The notes below the pieces were generated by a model. The model saw only the letters and a list, made by a program, of their open reading frames with translations. It made no database searches and had not been told where the DNA came from. Below are positions 24,154-38,559 of a DNA stretch of 64,000 nt, piece after piece. A program made the position numbers and the translations under genes. The stretch is from Pipra filicauda (taxonomy: Eukaryota > Chordata > Aves > Passeriformes > Pipridae): the NCBI RefSeq assembly GCF_003945595.2, contig NW_024104358.1, forward strand, positions 558,001 through 622,000. The letters run 5' to 3'. The first letter of the stretch is position 1. Each line of letters begins with the position of its first letter.

Positions 24154-27100
24154 AATTCATTTACACTCAAGCCCAGTGGGCTGCATTTTTAAGTCTGGCT
24201 TCCACTGAATCCAGATTGAGCTGAAAGGCTGCAGATATCATTGTTCAGTATACAGGAATCAAACCTCAAGCTTTTAATGGTTTCAGAGAAAGGAAGATAA
24301 ATCCCTTCAGTTTCTCACTTTTCCCCCCAATGTTATGTTTATTTTCCAATTGGTTCAAAACAGCAAATTTTAAAAAAAGACTTCACATTTGCTGCAAGGA
24401 TGTTGTGTAGATATGCATAAAACTCTAAACTACTCGAGTGATGTTATTCTTCTGAGTGCATCGCCCAGTAGCAGCGCTGGACCTTTGGAAGCCTAATTAC
24501 ACACCTCTGGATTATTCACAGAAACGAAGCCTGTAAGATCAGGCTCCCCTAATGAGAGATCACTTCACCCAAACCTGACATGTAGCTACCTCTGATATGG
24601 ATTGTGGTAGCATTTAATAGTGCACAGCAAGATAACCCAACTAAATTAGGACAAGATGTGGAAAAAGAATAATACTGCCAACAGGAACTCTGGGGAGACT
24701 GTAAGTAGGCAGATTGCAGCTACCCAAGCTGTAACCAGGCCAAGGAGGTGGGGGGGACACTGTCAGTAGCACAACAGTGGCTGCACTGTTCCAGTGATTG
24801 GAAGGAACTAAAACCTGGTTTATCTCTTACACCTCATATTAAACCGCACAACCCCCTTATGGCTCAGGTGGGAGTAAAGAGAAATACCCTGGAATCAGCT
24901 CTGTAGGTTGCAGAAGGGCCCAGTGTAGGCTACCACCTGGATGCATCCCACCCCATGGATGACCAGCTACCCTTGCCTGGCTGCATGCTCTGAAGGAAGG
25001 GCATAGAGCTCTAGGAAGCAATCTGCGGTTATTATGGTTGCTATTACTTTTCCAGTGCTTGCTTGCTTTATGGAGCTGTCTGGGGACATTAGGAAGTTTC
25101 TGGATTGTATGAGACTGTTAAACTTTTTGGGTACCTATGAATAAACTGAGCCACATGAAATCATAGCCTAAAGGAAATTAAGAATCTCAGTCTAATACTG
25201 GATGCATGCCTGAAAAAATCTATAAGTGCACCAGCAAGCTGAGATGTCCTCCCTTCATAACAAATTCCTAGTGGGTACTTTGTTGGGGTTGATTGGTTTC
25301 TGCTGCTCAGCTTCAGCCTGAGAGCATTTTAGTTGAACACGGCAGAGGCACCTGAGCTAGCAGGGCCAGAAAGCATCAGTCTCAACCTCTTCAATATGAA
25401 AACATGTCAAGCTATTTAGAAACAGCTCTTTTTGTGGCTGCTCAGAGCATCCCAGAAAGCACTAGCATGAACATAAAGTCAGTTCCTTAACACTAGGAAT
25501 ACAATTGTTCAGGCATCCCGTGACACACCAGAACACAGATTAACATTAATGAGAAAGCTCCCTCTGCTGAACTTCTCAGCATTAATTTCTCAGCCAATCC
25601 ATGTTCTGTAAACCTGAAACCACATAGAGAGTCCATGTCAAGAAAGAATCTGGTGTGTCACAGGGCTGAGAAATTTGGAGCCCAAACCTACCTCCGCTGG
25701 GATGATCCTCTTGGTCTTGGCTGGTGGAGTAGTCATCCCCATCAATATTAACTTGTTGCATAAGCACTTCCACGTGGATTCTGTAGTTGACTGGAATGTG
25801 TTGCATGACTAACTGTGACACACTTCAGCTATTTACTCCTATATCACTAGTGTGATGTATCTGGTGTAAGACATCCAGGTTGTACACCAGAGGTTCACAC
25901 AGCACTTCATATTATAGAGTTGACCATAAGAAATTAGATTTATCCTCCATGTCTTGTCTTGTCTTCCCAAAAACTACAAAAATGGAGTTCACTATGTGAT
26001 GGATTATTAAAGTAATTCTCATCTTGAGCCCCAAGTATCTTAAATACTGCTTGAAGCCCTCAATAAAATCTGTACTCATTAATTTTGCTCTTCTGCTGGA
26101 ACTGAACCTCTCTAAAACTAGGACAAAGCTTATCCGTGGAGACAGAACTGGTCAGCCTGCGACTGTGGAATGAGCTCCCTGAAGACCTAAGGTCCCTGTT
26201 TCTCTAACCTTGCTTTCTCTAAAATAAATACAGACAAACATGTGCATTTTTTCCAAGAAAACAGCTAAACAAAACCAAAACTGATAAAGCTGTACCAAAA
26301 TAAGACATTCCAGAGAACACACTTCTCTCCAAAGCAGGGGTAAAGAGTAAACATCACATGATAGATATTAATCACATCACTTAAGGCATCAGTACAAGGC
26401 ATTCAGATACTATCAACATAAACATATGCAGATTAAAAAATCTGAATGCTGAGCTATTCAGCCAGTTTCTTGAATGGTCTGTTATGAGACTTTAACTTCT
26501 CCCTTAAAACCACCTGGAACTGGAAAACTGTGATGTCTCCTTCTGTAGGGGAGATCAAAGGAGATATTGATGTCTAAAACTGACACAGCTAAGAGACAAA
26601 TTAGTAGGAATTGTAGTAAAAATAGAAACAGGGGATGTCTGCAGACATGTGATGAATTTTTCGAAGTCAACAGAGCTATTATAATTGTAAGTCCTGCCTT
26701 AGAAACCTATGACAGGCCTTAAAAAGATCTGATGAAGAGGTGAATAAAGGGGATCAGTTGATAAGGGCTTGTTCTTTGCCAAAGCAGTTTGTGCATGAAA
26801 TTTTGTTGCATGAAAACCAAACATGTTAATGGGAGAGAAAGTAACCATCATGTCTTGTACAGAAAACCTCTGAGCTAAAAATGACTGAAAGATGCTCCCT
26901 GTATCATATATGTTTGTCTTATCCTTATAGCATTCATTATATAACCATCTTCACTCTTCCATGCACACACAAGAGCACCATAAGCCTTTGATCTGACCGC
27001 TTGCCATTTTATCCAACTTGATCATTTCAGCATCTTTCATTAAGTGCTAATAATGGATCATCATCAAAGTAAGAAACGAAATTAGAAATATGGTTGGAAA

Positions 27101-30100
27101 TTAGTTTGAATCTCTCTTTTTTCAATTTTCTTCCTGCTGGACTTTAATCCTCGTCATTTAATGGCAGTCGCTCTGCTTCCCTACCTCAGTGACACTATGT
27201 GAAGGACTCAGAGGTGCCCTGACTTTTCGGTAATGAGGGAGAGTAGACACCTTTTACAGTTACAGAAAGGGTAGGAAAAAAGGTGTTGTGGGTATACAGA
27301 CGTGGTCTGTTCTTGCTTCTGTGAGAGACAAATATGGCAAAAAGCCATCTACTATCTTTTGAGATGATTTTGGGTACCCAGGACAACCACATGAGGCTGC
27401 CAGATGAGCCTCTGAGTTTCCAAGGGACCCATCACTTTCACAGGGAGGGTCAACCACAGAGAAAGAGGTACTGAGGGTATCTGTGGTGGCACAATGAACT
27501 GCACTCAGTTTGTTACAGCCACAAAATGACTGAAGTTGGATTTTGACATGAGGACCAAAATGACAGCAGAGGCCTGCCCCACTGGTCAGCATGGATGGGA
27601 CTTTTGTCCTCTGCAGTGACAGAAGAGAGCTGCTCTGGTAGCTGTTTATCACTGCCCACTGACAAAGACCATCAGCTTCATGGAGCTGCTGACCTTTTCT
27701 TTTCAAAACTGTGCTGTGAGCTACTTTTCTACAGTGTAAACCAGATTTCTTTTATACCAAGCCCAGCACCTATGTGAAAAAATATACAATATACATCAAT
27801 ATACATGGCTTTACTTGGGGCTACAGCAACTATTAGATGCAGTCATGCTGCAAGGAGCAGGTTCCAGAGACCAAGGGAGAATCAATGTCAAGCTGCAAAC
27901 AGTGGAAGAGCCATTTCTGTTGGACATTCTTCAGCATCGGTTAGATTTTTTTCTATTGTTATCTGATTTACTGTGGGTTTATGCAAAAGGTTCGGGAAAT
28001 CACCAGTAAATAAGTGCCCTGGAAATACAAATATAAAAATATACTTATGTTCCTATTCTTCAAATCACTTCTTGTAAGCCAAATCTTGTGGCCCCAAGGA
28101 AGGTACATTGCACATGTTACTAAGTGCATACAGGAGAAGGTGAAGTGGAAGCTGGGGTCCACTGAGAAAAGTCCATGATAAAAAGAGAAAGTCTAACAAC
28201 TTCCTGGAAAGATGTAAATATAATTAAAACATGGAAAGGAGAATGTCAAATGGAGTAAGGTTAATGGTTCACACACTGCCACAGCTTGATTATGAAGAGC
28301 ATTGTCGATTTTATCAGAAAAAAGTGGAAAAGGAGACTTCAGCAATCTACCTCACTTCTGAAGCAATCTACAGAGCCTCACCACCAATCTCAAAGACATA
28401 TCTTGACCAGGTCAAGAATGGCCACCTGAAGACTACAGTATAATAAGGTAAGGAGGGAAAAAACCTTAGAAATATGGTTCTACATCCTGAAATCTGATTG
28501 AATCTCACCTGGTTTGCAGGCTGATCAAAAAGAAAATGCAGCAGAAAGCTTGAGCTGACTTGAAATATTACCTCAGAGCATTTTTTTCAGCTCCCTCCTG
28601 CATTATTTGGCAGTGTCTTTTGATACTGCTATTCTTTTCTCAGTGAGACAGACACAGCTGGCTTTCCTTCAGGCAAATGCTGCCTCGGGAGCTGGAGGAA
28701 AGGCCACTGAGGAAAAAAAGTCCTTGTTGTATATGCTATGCATGGAGAGGAAATCCTAATGGTATCCACATCATGTGGAGGGAGGTACGAAGGGGGTACA
28801 GGGGCTGTACACTGAGGAGCCAGATAAGAAATGGAAATCCCAAATCTGACTTAGAATATGAAATAAAGTGGTAATACTTTGAGAAATGGTTCAGAAGTGT
28901 AACGGTTCTGGTTTCTTCAGGGAATTAGTAACACAAAAGTCAGTCTGATTTTGCTCAGCGGAAGAGAAACAATACCTAGCTGACAAGATAGCTCCAAGTA
29001 CAGGAGATGATTAGTTAGATTACACTGAACAAAGAAGGCTGCTGTGACAGCAAAATTTCCTTTCTTGTGTCTCGTGCTTTTAACAGATGTTTACTGGGAG
29101 CACTTTTTTTCACTCAGTCTTTTAAAAAATCTAGTTCAAAGGAGTTAGGAATTCATGACCATCAACATAACAAAAGAAGCAATAAACTTATGCATATCAA
29201 GGCTGATGTGTCAAAAGCTCCAAAGACCCAAGCAAGCAATAGAGTGATGTACTATGATATAAATAAGATGCTGTGATCCATCTCAATAAATTATTTTTAT
29301 TACAATATCTCAAGAAAACCACACCTTCTGAAGAGAGGGCTTCTCTAATAAGCACTTCCCTTATGAATAGAGGTATCTGTTTTACAACTATACTGAGTGC
29401 TCCTTATTAACTGGACATTTTTACCATAGCAATACCATTCCTATCCTAGGAGGATTGCCATAGTGACATTTCTATTATAATAAGTAAGAAGATAATTTTA
29501 TAATTTTTTTTGTACACAAATGTAACACCATCGCTGCAAATACAAGCAGGCCCTTTCATCTTGACTTTTCAGTTGTGGAAACAGAGACATCTTTACCTTC
29601 ATGGACATAAAACCAATATTTGCAAAGTGATCACCACTAGACCACATCACTCTGATATGGGTTCATTTGTCTTGTTTACTTCAATTTCCACATTTTGGCC
29701 TAATTTAGCTGCTTTATCATCACACACTAGCTTCACACTAAAGATGGCAGTAAATCATATGCTTCCTTATTTGCAACCCTCCAAAAATGTTCTCTGTTTT
29801 TGGAGAAGGAGTAGGATCAAATGAAAACAAGGAGTTATGGTAAGGAAGAAGGTGAACATATTTGAAGATGCACTATGCTGTAATGAGCCAGAGCTGCCAC
29901 TGTATGACAGTACATTTTAAAACCTGAACAGCAACTAATGAGAATGGAATCCATCCACAACAGCCATAGAGCCTAGTGAGACCCACAGATTTCATCATGT
30001 TTTATAAGAGAAATCAGTTTCTTGACTTTCTCTTGTGTTGGGAACTGCTTACGGTAGTCAGCGGGTGAAAAAAAAAAAGACCTATGTTTTTGGTTAAGTA

Positions 30101-30185
30101 TAAAGAAACAGCAACTGTGTTTCAAAAAGGAAAGTCATCTCTCTGGTACGTTATCAAGCTTTTGAGTTCAGTTTACAAGCTCATG

Positions 30186-30249
30186 GGCAGGCAGTGCATG
30201 TTTTGTCCATGCTGCCAGTGTAACAATTGCCATAGGAAATGGCAATTGT
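30186..30249. repeat. Two adjacent hairpins
   Basis: The first (about 30186-30215) pairs ggcagtgcatg with catgctgcc across ttttgtc-like loop bases, with a small bulge. The second (30223-30249) is a perfect 11-bp stem, acaattgccat with atggcaattgt, around a 5-base loop. The two follow each other within 64 bases. No function is known to me. Confidence 0.6.
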
Positions 30250-30645
30250 CTGCATCATGGCCTTGCTTCAACTTCTGAAACATCAAGGGTAATGCCAAGG
30301 AACAACCTGAGAAGTACAGTTGTGAGGCAATAAAAGCACCATTAAAGCAAGGTCCACATTTATAAAAAAAAGAATATGCTACTCTTACTGTATTTCATGG
30401 AAAAATGTGTTTGTTGGACAGCAGCCACTTGTGTCCAGTAAGTGCCATCTGCCCCATTGCTCAATATCACGTACCAGATGCTGTGCACATAACTTGACCA
30501 AAAACGGGTAACCCTCCCCACCCCATTCTGTATAAGATAAGATAATGTCCATTGGCATAATCTCACAGTAAGAGGTGAGGGATTTGATTCCACCTTCTTA
30601 TGGATTTTAGTGTTAACGCTGAGAAATTCATCTCCAGTAGCGTTC

Positions 30646-30666
30646 TTCCATCCATCCATCCATCCA
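30646..30666. repeat. (CATC)n microsatellite
   Basis: About five units of catc/atcc. Simple tetranucleotide repeat. Confidence 0.9.
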
Positions 30667-33600
30667 GACACCAAGGTACTTACCCGAGGCTAGTAGCCAT
30701 GATTAGATTAACTGTGAACACTGAGGCTTGCAGACAGAAATATGATACTACCAGGACTTTGGACTTGGGCCAGTCAGTCGTAAAGGGGAGTTAGAAAGTA
30801 TTTTCCAAGCAAGGAGGCACACATACATCTGGGTAAGTTAGTGCAAGCAGGACAGGATGGGCAGATAGCCACAACTTCTGAGGCACATGTGTTACTTTAA
30901 AGCAGTTTTCCTTCAGTATGTCTGTCACACCCAAATTTATTATTGTCACATAAAACTCATTCCTTTCACAGAACTGGCTTCTAGTCGTCTCTTTTTAAAT
31001 TATATGGTTTTCTCTAGCACAGTTGTGCTCTTTGGGAAAGGAACTGTAATCATCTGGAGTAACAAGTCCAATTCACACAGAAATACTTCTTACAGAAGCT
31101 CAGTATTAAGATGGTAATATCCCTTAGGCTTGGTATTTCTGTGTCAGGGAGATTCTGAAATTCACTAGAGAGATTTACTCTCAAGGGCTAAATAAATATC
31201 TACCTGTGCAGGAGATTCAATTGCCACATAAATTTGGCAGTTTATTGCCCTTTTGTGCCACCAGTCTTGTGCCACGCCCTTATCAGCAAACAGCATTCAT
31301 CCACCTTTGCACCTTCTGAGATCTCAGGATACAAACTGGTGATCAGAGATGGAAGAAATTCACAATGACAATTTAATATCAGGATAAGTAGGGTTTCAAA
31401 GTTCCTCTGGGCAGTGGCCTCTTCCTGCACAGTTTAAGCTCTTACACATTGTTTGGGCATGGTTTATGTCTGCTTTTGTCCTGAAAAATTACATGAGAAG
31501 GAGGAACAGGGGAGAAAAGACTGAAGAAAAAGCTCATGAGAGCATGACCTGTCCTTTAGTATTGCGTGTGAACCTCCTCAGCTGGCCACCATCTCCCAAG
31601 GTGCCACCAGACGTGTCCCATGGCTCCTGAGTCATCAAAATTCACAGAGCCCATTTGAAGAGGTGAGTCAAGGCTCAGATCCTGAAGGTACTTGGCTTAG
31701 AGAGGAAGACAACAGTTTAATCTGACAAATTGATTCTGGAGATTCCCATTTCCCTCTACCAGGTGTATCCCTATCCTTTCCCTCCAGCTCTCTTGAAGGT
31801 AACCTGAGCCAGTAACTGTCAGCTTGCTTTTGCACTTACTTTTTGGGTTGTCCTTGTCTGAACCACATACGAATGTTGAAAAATGTCAGTTTTGATACTG
31901 TTGAACACTTCTTAGTATGAGACAGAAACCTGCTGAACCAACCAGCGGCCAAACCACCCCATTACTTATGGGCCTCCTCTGTCTCAGGCAGGTGAGTGAT
32001 TGCTTTGGGCATGTTTCTGTCAGCTGGAGTGAGCAGCGTGTCCAGCAGCCAGGAGCTCACTGGGTTTGGTCTCCGCCTCCCGCCCCAGCTTTCCCATTCC
32101 CATTGTGGACATCTGGAGGAAGATGTCTCTCCAAGCGCCCCAGGGAGAGGCCCAGCTCAAGCTCAGCCAGCTCTGGTAGACACAGGGGCTGCAGGAGAGG
32201 CAAGGCTGGTAGCCAGGCCATGCTGGTGGCCAGGTCATGCCAGGCTGCTCTGAGAAGGCAGAGCAGCCACCTCTGCTGGCCAGCGAACCAGCAGGACCCG
32301 GCCACGACGAGTCTGGGGAGTGCAGCTGGAAAGCACAGACTATCAGAACAGCTGCCAACCATGTTTAACTTGTCCTGAGCGTCCTGTGTCCTCCTCTGGT
32401 TCGGAAGTCATGTTGAATCAAGCCATCTCACAGGAAACTCATACGTGTGCCAGAACACTGTTACCTGCATATGCTCTTTGGAGCAAGCAGATTCCCCATG
32501 TGGCATTCAGAGTTACGGTGTGAGATAAATGGGAAGGAAAAGCTCATCCTCTGATCTTTCCTAGTAAGCCCACAAGATAAAGGGAAACTAGCGACAAAAT
32601 CCAAAACTTCCCTCTGGCAGTCCTGACAACTGAGAAAAACACCTGTAATTAAACACTAGAAGAGAGCAGAGAGGAGAAGAAGTAGGAGGAGGAGGTGGAG
32701 GTGGAGAGCTGTGATGAAACAGGCACAAGGGTTGCCAAAAACCCCAACAGCTCCTGCCACCCATTTGAGGCTGTGCTGTGCCTACTCAGAGCTGCCACCC
32801 CTAGCACAGCTGTGCCAATGTGACAAGCTTTCGACTTCTTTTCCCCGCGCAAAGGCTGAGGAAGCATTGTATTCAGCCTAATCACCAGTTGAGCAAAGGG
32901 TTAATCCATCACTACCACACAGTGTCACGAGCTTTCTGATGCTGCCTGATTTTAAGACAAGTCTTATAGCATTTCTGACCCGGAACATCAATTATTAGCA
33001 ATGTTCAATGGCCTTCCTCAAACATTTTTGCAGGACCCACAGATGGTTTTGACATACTGCAGCCACTATTTAGCCATAGGTGAGTTCAGACCCTCTCTCC
33101 TCTTTGCAGTCAGTTCACTCGTTTTATAACTGGTATTATATCAATTACAATTTTTCCACTTTGACTTTACCAGCCCCCATCCTTTTCCATCTAATAGATC
33201 TGCGTGCCTGTCTGAAGGTTTCAATAATAGGATGCTGAAATTCTAACCAGCTCAAAACATCATCTCAAGCATACAATTGCTTTGTGAGAAGCTTTCATGG
33301 TGAATTAAAATAAAGATTGTCAAGACATCTACTTTCAAAGTCCAGAAAATTGCTTGGGTTGGCACTTCTTAAACAATATAATTTTAGAAAGTTGATAACA
33401 GTTGTAGAACAGAAGTTGATTCTTTTCTTCACAGGTTTACTCATAACAATAGGAAGCTTAGTTTTCTCTCTCATTGTTTCCTATTCAGACAATTGAAGGA
33501 TATTTATGAAAATCCTGGAGGTGTTACATATTCTGGGAGGGCTGACCTTCTATCTGAGAACACCCGCTGAGTGTATATTTTCTGCAGTCACTGCCTGAAG

Positions 33601-34082
33601 TGTCCATGCACCCTACAACTCCTAGTGCATGTATATATACCAGATGGGGGACAACAGAGGAAGGTTCTTCTGCTTTATCAGATGGCTATCTCTGCAATCT
33701 GGTGCAGTACCTAAATCCAGAGAATTGCAGTGATTTCCCAAGTAAGTGTAGTGAATGCTCCATCTGATGCCAAGTCCAGTACCCTAATTACAGAAATCAA
33801 AGCATTGATTGGTTTGGGTGTTCGGGGAGTGTTGATCACTAATGTTCCAATATTCGTATTTTCAGTCAACAGAAAAAATACCCCAAGAGAGAGACGACCA
33901 ACAATTTTCAAAGTAAGGGAAAAGTGTAGATATCATCAATAGATGAGATTAGAGAGATGTGGTCTGTATTGCATCTATAACTGGCCTGCACTACAATGAA
34001 CATGTGCAGTTTAATGCACTTAAAAATAATCTGTATCCCTGCTACACTCATTCCATCAGTTTTACATTTATGCAGCTAAAGG

Positions 34083-34100
34083 CAAATGTTTAAACATTTG
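34083..34100. repeat. Perfect 18-bp palindrome
   Basis: The sequence caaatgtttaaacatttg equals its own reverse complement and sits in AT-rich unique sequence. It could be a binding site for a dimeric protein or chance. Confidence 0.8.
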
Positions 34101-34559
34101 GTTAATGCACCATATGTCTAAAATGTTTTAGTTCCATCTGACATTTTTTAAATATTTTTATTTCAGTGGTAGCTCACTGAGTAAATCCAGTTTTTCTAGA
34201 GCTGAGTATCCCCCACTCCCTTTTGCCACAGCATTCCTAGACCTGTCTGCCATGATGTCTTAATTTTTTGGCTCACTAATGTAATTTAATCTAATGTAAT
34301 TGGTTTGGCAGCTCTATTAACTTTTTTTTTTTGTATGTAGGTGCTAAATGAGGCAGAATGTGTGCATGGTACGCGAGGCTGCTTTTTTCCACTTGCCTAT
34401 TTTAAAGAATGATTGAAATTTTCTGGACAGGGGTAAGAAAAGTGGGACAACACAGCCCCTCTGTGCAACCCACCTGGCGGCAAATGAAGCATCCTTCATG
34501 GTAGATTAGCAGTGAAGCCTGCTGGCAAGTGATGGCACAGTGCAGGTCAGGATCAACTT

Positions 34560-34592
34560 TGTGCATTAGTCACTCAGGGTGACTAATGTGCA
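34560..34592. repeat. Hairpin with 10-bp perfect stem
   Basis: The arms cattagtcac (34564-34573) and gtgactaatg (34579-34588) are perfectly complementary around a 5-base loop. Two wobble and two normal pairs extend the stem outward. Confidence 0.7.
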
Positions 34593-37500
34593 TGAAAACT
34601 GTACCTCAATGAGAAGACCTTACACAGATAAATATAGAGACGAGACGGACAATACAGAGGCAAGAGTCTCTCTTGCTTCATCCAGGGGAATTTAGGTTTG
34701 ATAATGGTTGGGAACCCTCACTACTGCAGGCTATGCATTGGGCTCCTCAAAACAACATTAGGTAAAAATATCCAAGCAGATATAATTACTTCAGTGTTTT
34801 CATTTATGACTGGCTTCTTCACACATAACTAGCACTCTGCTTCCAAACAGTTGTAGCTCTCTGGAAATTCTGACTGAGAGCAACTGTGCAAGTTTTTCAG
34901 CGAGACAGAAAAGCCATTATAACAAATATCAAAACAGCGAGTCAGCCTAAATGTTTAATGAAGTGAGATTCAAACAAAGTTTAATAGATTTTCTTCAAAA
35001 CTTCAGAGAAATATCCTTCTTCGTTCTGAAAGAAAAATCTTCAGTTTTCTGTCTGGATCAATTTTGTAAATTAAAATTGTAAGGAAACACAAGTAAGTTT
35101 TTATTGCTGAATCCTCATCATGCAGCATTGTGAGGAACATTTATTAGTGTGGTACTAAAACAAGAGTTAGTTCTCTGATTCCGGTGATAGCAAAACAAAT
35201 TCTCTGCTGATGTGACTTAGTTTAAGTCCTGGGTGCCAGGCCAAAAGGATACTTCACCTGATGCAACAATCAGGTTGTTCCGAGAGATAGATTAATTTAA
35301 GTGTAATGGATTTATGTCAAGAGAGAATTTAGCCTAATATTCCTCACTCTAGCTTCTATCTAGGGAAATATTCTAAGAGGATATTTAAGTGGGTTTTGAC
35401 TGATTTTAGTTATCGAATTCCAATAGAAGACCTCACTGGGGAAAGGAGAAGGTCAGCTTTTCTTCAGCACAATCCAATTTAGATGATTGTCAGAACAGCA
35501 GCAGATGCTTTTGAAAAACCAATGATAAATATTTTTCAGAACTTAGGGACAATTTCTTTTTCACGGATGGTGAGGCACTGCTCAGTCATAACAGCGTGCA
35601 ATTTCCAAAAGTACATCTTTGCCTCTTTGGACATTAACACTGGCTTTCCCATGAAAGTGGAAAGAGGCATAAGAGAGAGATTTGCATATCTGCAGATTTA
35701 GTCCACAAAGGATGATCAGGACTTTTAAGAAGAATTTACATAAATGTCTGACAAGGAAGGCAAATGGCGGATTTAATTGTGTCTGTCTTGGATGAACAGA
35801 GAAACTGGACAACTTCTTGGTCTGAATGCCCTGCAGTGCAGCTCAGTATGCTTTGCTGTCGTCTTTTCTCTCACAGGTCCTGCCCTCTTGGCAAAGGGGT
35901 GAAGTTTTACACTTCTTCCTTCAGCAAGATACTGCTTTAAACAAATGCCACCAAATGAATCCCGATAAAGTAATCAATCAATTTAACAGAATCAAATCTC
36001 TGTGTACTAAAAGGTGACATGAAATTATTGTCTAATATAGTAAGGGAATAAGTCTGCTGTAGTCCAATTACACCTTCACTTATACAATGAAATAGCTCTC
36101 AAGCAATTCTTCAACAAAACAATAAACTTGTCACGAAAGAAAAATTTATTGTTCATCAAGGTTGTGTATTTAGGAAGTAATACTACTTTCAGGGTCATGC
36201 TGGTAGTAACCTGGCATGAGATTAAGGGAAATTATAGGGAGTCTTCATTGCATTTGATATTTTGCCTTTGCAGAGCTACCAAATGCCTATCTGAATCCCT
36301 AAACTTCACCAGCAAAGGATTATACAGTGGAAAATAAAAGCAAAAGTTAAATAAATACAAAGAATAGCAATTTATAAATGTACCACTTTTTACTTTGTAA
36401 GAACTTTCTTCCTGAAAATAATCTTAAAAGTTATACCAGATAAAAATAACTACACTTTAAAAAAATATTCTTCTGATTTGCACTGATGTAGCTGACAGAG
36501 GAGTCTGACCTCTTGTCAATATGAAGTATTCAGACTCCATATTCCTGAATCCATTTATAATTCTGTTTGTAGTCTAACAAAGAAATTGTGAGGTAAAACA
36601 CTCCTAATGATTTTCAGTATTAAGAATTCCCCTCTCAATCTTTGTGAGGGAAAAAAAAAAAGACATACTAAAATAGAAAGTGTCATATCGCAGGCTTTTG
36701 GTTAGCTGAGCAGCAAGTTAAAATCACAGGGACAAAAGGTCATGAAATAGGCTTAAATATTGATTGGATGCCTGCTCTCATTCTGAAAAGTTTAAGCTGT
36801 ATATTCCCATGAGTTTCAATTGCTAAAACCTTTTCTAACAGCTCTTCCGGGCTATGCAAGCAACTTGCTGTCTCACTAACTACTTATCTAATCAAGCTGT
36901 AATTAGTGTGATTTTCTTTAGAGAAAAATTAAAAATGACCCAAAGCCATATTATAGAAGATGCACATTCAGTGAAAGGAAGAAATACAACAGATTTAAGA
37001 ACTACCATTTATAAAATGAATGATGCTTTTCCCATCATAGTTTTTTGTGAAGATTTGTGAATGCTGTGAACAATTGCTCCACGTAAATATGATTCCTGAA
37101 TCATTTAAGAATCATTTAAAGCAGAGCAGGTTCTGCTTCTGAGCAATTAGAGTGTGATCAGAAATCACTGAGCTGCTGAGCAGGGAAAGTGAAGCTAGTT
37201 ATAACTCTGCTCCTCCACAATGGGGTGAAGGATTGCCACATAATTAAGCTTCCTCAAGCTTTTATGGAAATATTTATGAAATGAGAACATCTTTTAAATA
37301 AATTACTGGTCTATTTATTATTCTAAAAATGTTGCATTGACAAAATATTCACCCTGGCTTGATTGTTAAACTCGTTCGTGATTCAGGCTCAGCAGTCCAA
37401 AGCTAAAGAGCTGAACATTACAACCACAGGACATTTTCAGCCTGTGCCTACTACATGACCCCATCAACTCAGGCAGAAGAGACAAAACATACCAGGATCA

Positions 37501-38559
37501 CAGCAAGTGGAACAGGGAAATCTGCCTTCCCATCATTGTCTTTGCTTACCCTGACTACAAAGGCTGTCAAATAAACACTGTGTGAATTACAGGTCCCCTT
37601 ATTTCAGAGAGAATATTGCAGAGCTGCAGGGCTACAGGAAAGCAAGGCAGGTCAATAGAAACAATAAGTCTTGGAAACATTCTCCTAGGAGAAAAAATTG
37701 CAATGATTGGAGTTATTTACCTGAAAGTTCCAGTTCATGAATAGAAACCAGAATAGTTTAGGATGGCTGAACTGGTTTCTGGCCTCCAGATGTTGTTCTG
37801 CCCTCTTGAAAGATCCCATTTGTGCGGCAGTGCTATCAGAGATGTCTGTAGAGCTATTGCTGAGCCCCATGGTGTAAGTCAGCTGGAGGGGGGACCACTA
37901 GGGACAGCTCCCTTCTGGGCTGTCAAGTGAAAACCTTAGAGAAGGCAGAAGGGTCATTTGTGCTTTGCCCTCCCAAGGTACAAGAGAGGCAGGAATGGAG
38001 GTGGTAAGAAGGGAATAGTAATGAAATTAAATACTGAACCAACTCAAATACAAGAGAAAATTTCTTCCTGACAAGCGGACCTATGGTTATGGACCTTGAT
38101 GTTGCAGGGCACTATTGATGGTGACAATGTGAGAAGGTGAAAGAACTGGGTGTGAATACTGCTTTGCTAAAGGTAGTGTAAGTGAAAATTGCTACAGTTT
38201 TGACTCTTACTAGGAGTCTTTCTTATGCTTACTTTGAAGACTTACTTCGTTACTTGAGCCAATCTGTAGTGAGTAGCATGAAGAGGATGCCTAAAGTAGT
38301 AGTTCTGATCAATGGAGGGCTTCTGGTACCTTCTTTTAAAAAGGAGAAGAATGGGACACCTCCAGATGTACCGTCAGAACTGGCGCAGTGTCCTGCCCCC
38401 TCTGTTCATTGCCAGCCTCATCGGACTGCAGCCCCAGGATGGTCCCAGAATCCATCTGCTCAGGGTCACAAAAAAAGGAAAAGGTAAAGGTCACAGGTTC
38501 CAGCAAGGGAAACTTCAACCTAGCACAACAAAAGAAGATTTCAGAGAGCGAGCAGAGGC

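Larger units (their letters stand above)
21346..38559. other. Long unassigned stretch, intergenic or intronic
   Basis: These 17 kb hold only simple repeats and hairpins that I could name (listed separately). AT-rich unique sequence predominates (for example 21480-21680 and 34000-34350), with a more GC-rich island-like part at about 31900-32340 that has few CpG and no clear promoter. The longest frames (148 codons at 27260-27706 minus, 153 codons at 31917-32378 plus) carry no recognised domain. Confidence 0.4.

Noticed and set aside
26140..26210. gcctgcgactgtggaatgag as a LINE 3' remnant
   Set aside because: A faint resemblance to LINE C-terminal coding sequence over about 30 bases only; not enough to call.
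27260..27706. 148-codon minus-strand open frame
   Set aside because: No recognisable domain, no convincing splice sites, overlaps other frames on both strands. Length is within chance for a 64-kb window.
31917..32378. 153-codon plus-strand frame with a donor-like gcag/gtgagt at about 31990
   Set aside because: The locally high GC content lowers stop frequency and several frames on both strands are open together. The donor has no supportable acceptor and would cut the frame.
33711..33942. Mirror-image frames on both strands of nearly equal length
   Set aside because: Simply a stop-poor stretch read in both directions; no domain.
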